Origin: JADHUC01 sp964617665
Lineage (GTDB): Bacteria > Planctomycetota > Planctomycetia > Pirellulales > Pirellulaceae
Direction: 5' to 3'
Length of the DNA: 7,695 bases
NCBI GenBank assembly: GCA_964617665.1
Contig: CAZUAH010000631.1
Coordinates: forward strand, 1-7,695
The position numbers and the translations under genes were made by a program. Positions within the stretch are counted from its first letter, which is position 1, and each line of letters opens with the position of its first letter. Below the pieces are notes generated by a model, which was not told where the DNA came from, made no database searches, and saw only the letters and a program-made list of their open reading frames with translations. Below are positions 5,299-7,695 of the stretch, in pieces.

Positions 5299-5496
5299 AT
5301 GCCGCAAGGTAGGATCAAGAAGCTGATTTCGGACAAGGGTTTTGGTTTCATCGAAGGCGAAGGGGGCGACATCTTCTTTCACCGGACCGCGCTGATCGAC
5401 GTCGCGATGGAGCAACTCCAGGAAGGTCAGGCAGTAGAGTACGACGAGGGCCAAGGCCCGAAAGGCCCGCGCGCGGAAAACGTCAAGCTCGTCTGA
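5299..5496 (+). CDS. Cold-shock domain protein (CspA family), second copy
   Basis: This 65-residue cold-shock domain RNA chaperone has the same length as csp1. RNP1 is KGFGFI (residues 13-18) and RNP2 is DIFFHR (24-29). ATG 5299 is preferred because GGAG (5287-5290) lies 8 bases upstream; an in-frame GTG at 5290 overlaps that site and would add only three residues. The two copies share MPQG, IKKL, GFGFIEGEG and EGQAVEY and differ mainly in the loop after RNP2 (residues 29-40) and at the C-terminus, where the nucleic-acid or partner preference may diverge. The gene lies 202 bases after the radical SAM stop, with an intervening hairpin, so it is probably transcribed separately. It converges on the protease gene. 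Confidence 0.96.
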   Translation: MPQGRIKKLISDKGFGFIEGEGGDIFFHRTALIDVAMEQLQEGQAVEYDEGQGPKGPRAENVKLV

Positions 5497-5516
5497 CCTA
5501 CGATTGGCATCGAGAT

Positions 5517-5549
5517 AGAGGCAAGGTCGGCCCTGCCGGCTTCGCCTCT
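5517..5549. terminator. Hairpin between convergent csp2 and htrA-like gene
   Basis: AGAGGC (5517-5522) pairs with GCCTCT (5544-5549). Inside it, GTCGG (5526-5530) pairs with CCGGC (5536-5540) over the loop CCCTG, with small bulges between. It lies 20 bases after the csp2 stop and 30 bases beyond the protease stop, so it could serve both. No T-run is seen. Confidence 0.4.
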
Positions 5550-5578
5550 CGGATGAGATTAGGTGTCAACAGGGCGGA

Positions 5579-6742
5579 TTACTCTCGCTCGAACTTGCCC
5601 CGATCTCCAACCTTCACGTTGACGACCATGGACTTGCCGGCGCGATAGAGCACCAGCTTGACTTCCTCGCCCACACCCTTCAGTGCGACCATGTTGACCA
5701 AGTGGTCGTCGTCTTCGACTCGCACCTCATCTACTTCGAGAATCACATCGCCCACCTTGAGGTTCGCCTCTTCCGCTGGGGATTCAGGAGTGACGCCGCT
5801 GACGCGAGCACCGGCAAGACGTGGTAGGCCCAACTCGACAGCCGTCGTGGCGTTAAAGCGTCGGTCAAGCTGAACGCCCAGATATGCGCGGACCACGCTG
5901 CCTTGATCGGCCAATTGAGCTGCGACGCGCATAAACATGTTAACGGGAATCGCGAAGCCGATCCCCTCGCTGCCGCCGGAACTGCTGGCGATCGCAGTGT
6001 TTATGCCCACAACCTCCCCGCGCAGGTTAAGCAGGGGACCACCGCTGTTGCCGGGGTTGATCGCAGCGTCGGTTTGCAGGAAATCCTGGTACTTGACCTC
6101 GCCCGTTCCCAGCTTCAAATCCCGACGCCCTTTTGCGCTAACGATTCCGTACGTCACCGAGTGGCTCAAACCGAACGGGCTGCCAACGGCCAAGACAAAA
6201 TCCCCGATCTGCAAACTGTCGCTATCACCCAACCGGGCGGGAACCAGCCGAGTTGCGGCTACTTCCATGATTGCCACGTCTGTCGCACTATCGGTCAGCA
6301 CTCTCTTGGGAAAGAGCACTCGGCCATCGGCGAGTTTGACCTTGATCTGAGGCAATGCCGAGTCGCGAATAACGTGCCGGTTGGTTAGAACGTAGAAGCT
6401 GTCGTTTCTTTCGATGATCACGCCCGATCCCGCTTCCTCCGCTGGTCGACGCGACATACCAGAACTGGTTGTGGCAACCTTCTGTGCTTCGATATGTACG
6501 ACGGTCGGTTTCACTAATTGCACGACTCGCTTCAGCAGATTGCCTTTTCGTTCCAACTCGGCAACCTCCGCAGCGATCTCGTTATAGAGACGTTCGCGTG
6601 CTTCCGTCGATACGGTAGAAGCAGGAAGAGCCTCAGCCGCGGAAGCCAAGTGACCGAGCGGAAACGCAAAGGCAAACAGGAGCAGGACTGCGGCTAACCG
6701 AAAAAAACTGCGGTTGACTCGGCGGAAAATCATCCGGTCCAT
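5579..6742 (-). CDS. Exported HtrA/DegP-family serine protease, one PDZ domain
   Basis: This 387-residue trypsin-like protease degrades or senses misfolded proteins outside the cytoplasm. An N-terminal basic and hydrophobic signal (about residues 7-35) ends at LASAA, with likely cleavage after Ala35 or Ala36; it could also stay as an anchor. The catalytic triad is complete: His123 in LTNRHVI, Asp155 in SATDVAIMEV and Ser233 in INPGNSGGPLLN. The oxyanion-loop and substrate-strand motifs (VGSPFGL, GIGFAIPVN) are present. One PDZ domain covers about 285-380, so the layout is closer to DegS or HtrA-like proteins than to two-PDZ DegP. Residues 45-75 are charged and probably helical. The start is ambiguous: AAGGAG (6745-6750) lies 2 bases before ATG 6742 and 11 before ATG 6733. 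The gene follows the DksA-like gene by 75 bases on the same strand and may be cotranscribed. Confidence 0.95.
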   Translation of the reverse strand: MDRMIFRRVNRSFFRLAAVLLLFAFAFPLGHLASAAEALPASTVSTEARERLYNEIAAEVAELERKGNLLKRVVQLVKPTVVHIEAQKVATTSSGMSRRPAEEAGSGVIIERNDSFYVLTNRHVIRDSALPQIKVKLADGRVLFPKRVLTDSATDVAIMEVAATRLVPARLGDSDSLQIGDFVLAVGSPFGLSHSVTYGIVSAKGRRDLKLGTGEVKYQDFLQTDAAINPGNSGGPLLNLRGEVVGINTAIASSSGGSEGIGFAIPVNMFMRVAAQLADQGSVVRAYLGVQLDRRFNATTAVELGLPRLAGARVSGVTPESPAEEANLKVGDVILEVDEVRVEDDDHLVNMVALKGVGEEVKLVLYRAGKSMVVNVKVGDRGKFERE

Positions 6743-6781
6743 CTCTCCTTCGATATGGGAAAAACGAAGCGATTGAGTAAT

Positions 6782-6813
6782 GCTGCAGAATCCGTGGAGC
6801 GTCTGAATGCAGC
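6782..6813 (-). repeat. Inverted repeat in the dksA-like/htrA-like gap
   Basis: GCTGCA (6782-6787) and TGCAGC (6808-6813) are exact inverted copies separated by 20 bases. They lie just past the stop of the DksA-like gene. They may form a weak intercistronic stem; there is no T-run and no clear promoter in the 75-base gap. Confidence 0.2.
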
Positions 6814-6817
6814 GAAG

Positions 6818-7264
6818 CTACGACACGTCCATTTCGATGTCACTCAACACGACATCGTTTTCCTTGGGTGCCGTGTCGATAAGGCGACCCCAATCTGGTG
6901 CCCCGCCCTTTAAGCCGGCTTTTTCGGCCTCGCGCTGGCATCGAATGCATAGGTTGGCATAAGGCAGTGCCTGAAGCCTGGCGAGTGGTATGTTCTCGGT
7001 ACACATTTGACACTTGCCATAGACGCCTTCGCGCATGAGCTCCAATGCGCTCTCGATGTTCGTCAGCTCTCGGCTTTCCACCTCGGCCAGTTGCGAACTG
7101 ATTTCATCTTGCGCAGCGTCCAAAGCAAAGTCGATCATATCGCCTTTGGTCTGCTCGCGAAGTTCCTTCAACATGCTCAAGTCGCCCGCCAGCGCCCGGC
7201 GAAGCGCATCCCGGCGCTTGACGAGTACGTTGCGTAGATTCTGAAGCGCTTGTTGTCGCGTCAT
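6818..7264 (-). CDS. DksA/TraR-type C4 zinc-finger regulator
   Basis: The product is 148 residues. Proteins of this family insert a coiled coil into the RNA polymerase secondary channel and, with ppGpp in well-studied cases, alter initiation at stress and ribosomal promoters. Residues 1-80 are predicted coiled coil, and its tip carries DMIDFA (42-47), which fits the DxxDxA motif needed for DksA activity in E. coli. The zinc finger is CQMC (85-88) and CIRC (106-109), a full C4 set, with the usual LARLQALPYANLC between. A 39-residue tail follows, longer than in E. coli DksA and ending in an acidic stretch. ATG 7264 is preferred over GTG 7273 because AAGGG (7273-7277) lies 8 bases upstream and overlaps that GTG. 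A TATAGT at 7300-7305 could be its -10. The protease gene follows 75 bases downstream. Confidence 0.92.
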   Translation of the reverse strand: MTRQQALQNLRNVLVKRRDALRRALAGDLSMLKELREQTKGDMIDFALDAAQDEISSQLAEVESRELTNIESALELMREGVYGKCQMCTENIPLARLQALPYANLCIRCQREAEKAGLKGGAPDWGRLIDTAPKENDVVLSDIEMDVS

Positions 7265-7299
7265 TTCCGTCACCCTTAGTCTTGTGCAATGGCACCGAA

Positions 7300-7305
7300 A
7301 CTATA
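7300..7305 (-). promoter_or_regulatory. Possible -10 box of the DksA-like gene
   Basis: In minus-strand sense TATAGT matches five of six -10 bases and would give a leader of about 30 nt. No good -35 lies 16-18 bases upstream, where the sequence is GC-rich. Confidence 0.3.
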
Positions 7306-7329
7306 GTGCGCGCAAAGCCCGGGGGAAGT

Positions 7330-7346
7330 CAGAAATCGTGTTTCTG
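7330..7346. repeat. Perfect 6-bp inverted repeat upstream of the DksA-like gene
   Basis: CAGAAA (7330-7335) and TTTCTG (7341-7346) are exact inverted copies around a 5-base centre. The repeat lies 25 bases upstream of the candidate -10 box (7300-7305), and 43 bases beyond the stop of the open frame at the right edge. It could be a regulator site or a weak 3' hairpin of that frame. A second small palindrome, GACCG-T-CGGTC, is at 7363-7373. Confidence 0.25.
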
Positions 7347-7388
7347 GTGTCTTTCCCGCCTGGACCGTCGGTCATCCTCGCTAAGTCG

Positions 7389-7694
7389 TTATGTGGAAGT
7401 ACGTTGCGCGCCTTGGCAACACCTCATCCTGCGATAGCTTCTGCCGCGGCCTGACATCGTTTGCAGGACACTTACGAAACGCCCCGCCACGGCAAAATCC
7501 TTCAATATCTCATCGTCATCAAATCCCTTACTCTTCACCGCTTTCGGAAAATCGACATATCTTGGCCTGGTGTGTAACGTTTTCCGCGGGATCACCAGAT
7601 TTCGCTGGTTTGCCTCGGATCGTGGCTCCAAATGCTTTTTGCCCTCGGCACCAAAATGCTGTTGGATTCTCGATGACGAGCCGGATATTCGGCG
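7389..7694 (-). CDS. Possible C-terminal part of a gene entering from the right edge (doubtful)
   Basis: A minus-strand frame is open without a stop from the window's right end to a TAA at 7389-7391, about 101 codons. It has no ATG near its left part with a good ribosome-binding site; a TTG at 7631 is the only nearby start option. The middle reads like ordinary protein (RYVDFPKAVKSKGFDDDEIL), while the last 25 residues are Arg-, Ser- and Cys-rich and look non-coding. I recognise no family. It may be a partial gene, a decayed gene or a chance frame. Nothing else gene-like is seen between 7274 and 7695. Confidence 0.25.
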   Translation of the reverse strand, partial: RRISGSSSRIQQHFGAEGKKHLEPRSEANQRNLVIPRKTLHTRPRYVDFPKAVKSKGFDDDEILKDFAVAGRFVSVLQTMSGRGRSYRRMRCCQGAQRTST

Positions 7695-7695
7695 A

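Noticed and set aside
1..7695. CRISPR array, tRNA/rRNA genes, transposases or phage genes
   Set aside because: I looked for regular spaced repeats, tRNA T-loop sequences, rRNA-like stretches and DDE transposase or integrase motifs, and found none.

Overview
The window reads like a chromosomal housekeeping and stress-response region of a moderately GC-rich bacterium. The combination of an orphan fructose/nitrogen-type PTS EIIA, an infC gene without rpmI/rplT behind it, 65-residue cold-shock proteins starting MPQG, a large cobalamin-domain-like radical SAM protein, an HtrA protease and a four-cysteine DksA-like protein suggests a planctomycete (Pirellulales-like). That assignment is an inference from gene style and was not tested by a database search. 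I see no rRNA or tRNA gene, CRISPR array, insertion sequence or phage module.

Layout from left to right. Positions 1-894 hold no recognisable gene. They contain a perfect inverted repeat around a TATAAT box, and two small unrecognised reading frames; the second ends in an ATGA overlap with the PTS gene. EIIA runs on the plus strand (895-1365). A minus-strand pair follows: cold-shock gene csp1 (2181-2378) is transcribed towards infC (1562-2077). infC appears to start at an AUC codon, and a 12-bp hairpin lies in the csp1-infC gap. The csp1 leader also looks structured and may be over 200 nt long.

After about 600 bases with no convincing gene comes the radical SAM gene (3237-5096, plus) and a second cold-shock gene, csp2 (5299-5496, plus). 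csp2 is convergent with a minus-strand pair: a DksA/TraR-type zinc-finger protein (6818-7264) followed by an exported HtrA-type serine protease (5579-6742). The right edge carries an open minus-strand frame that could be the end of another gene, but it is not recognised.

The recognised genes share a theme of translation and stress adaptation: cold-shock RNA-binding proteins, initiation factor IF3, a DksA-like RNA polymerase regulator and an envelope protease. The most interesting element is the csp1-infC unit. Known Csp proteins melt RNA hairpins and can act as antiterminators, and here a Csp gene lies directly upstream of a strong hairpin that precedes the initiation-factor gene and its rare start codon. 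No wholly new system is evident. The radical SAM protein is the only gene whose substrate and pathway are truly open.
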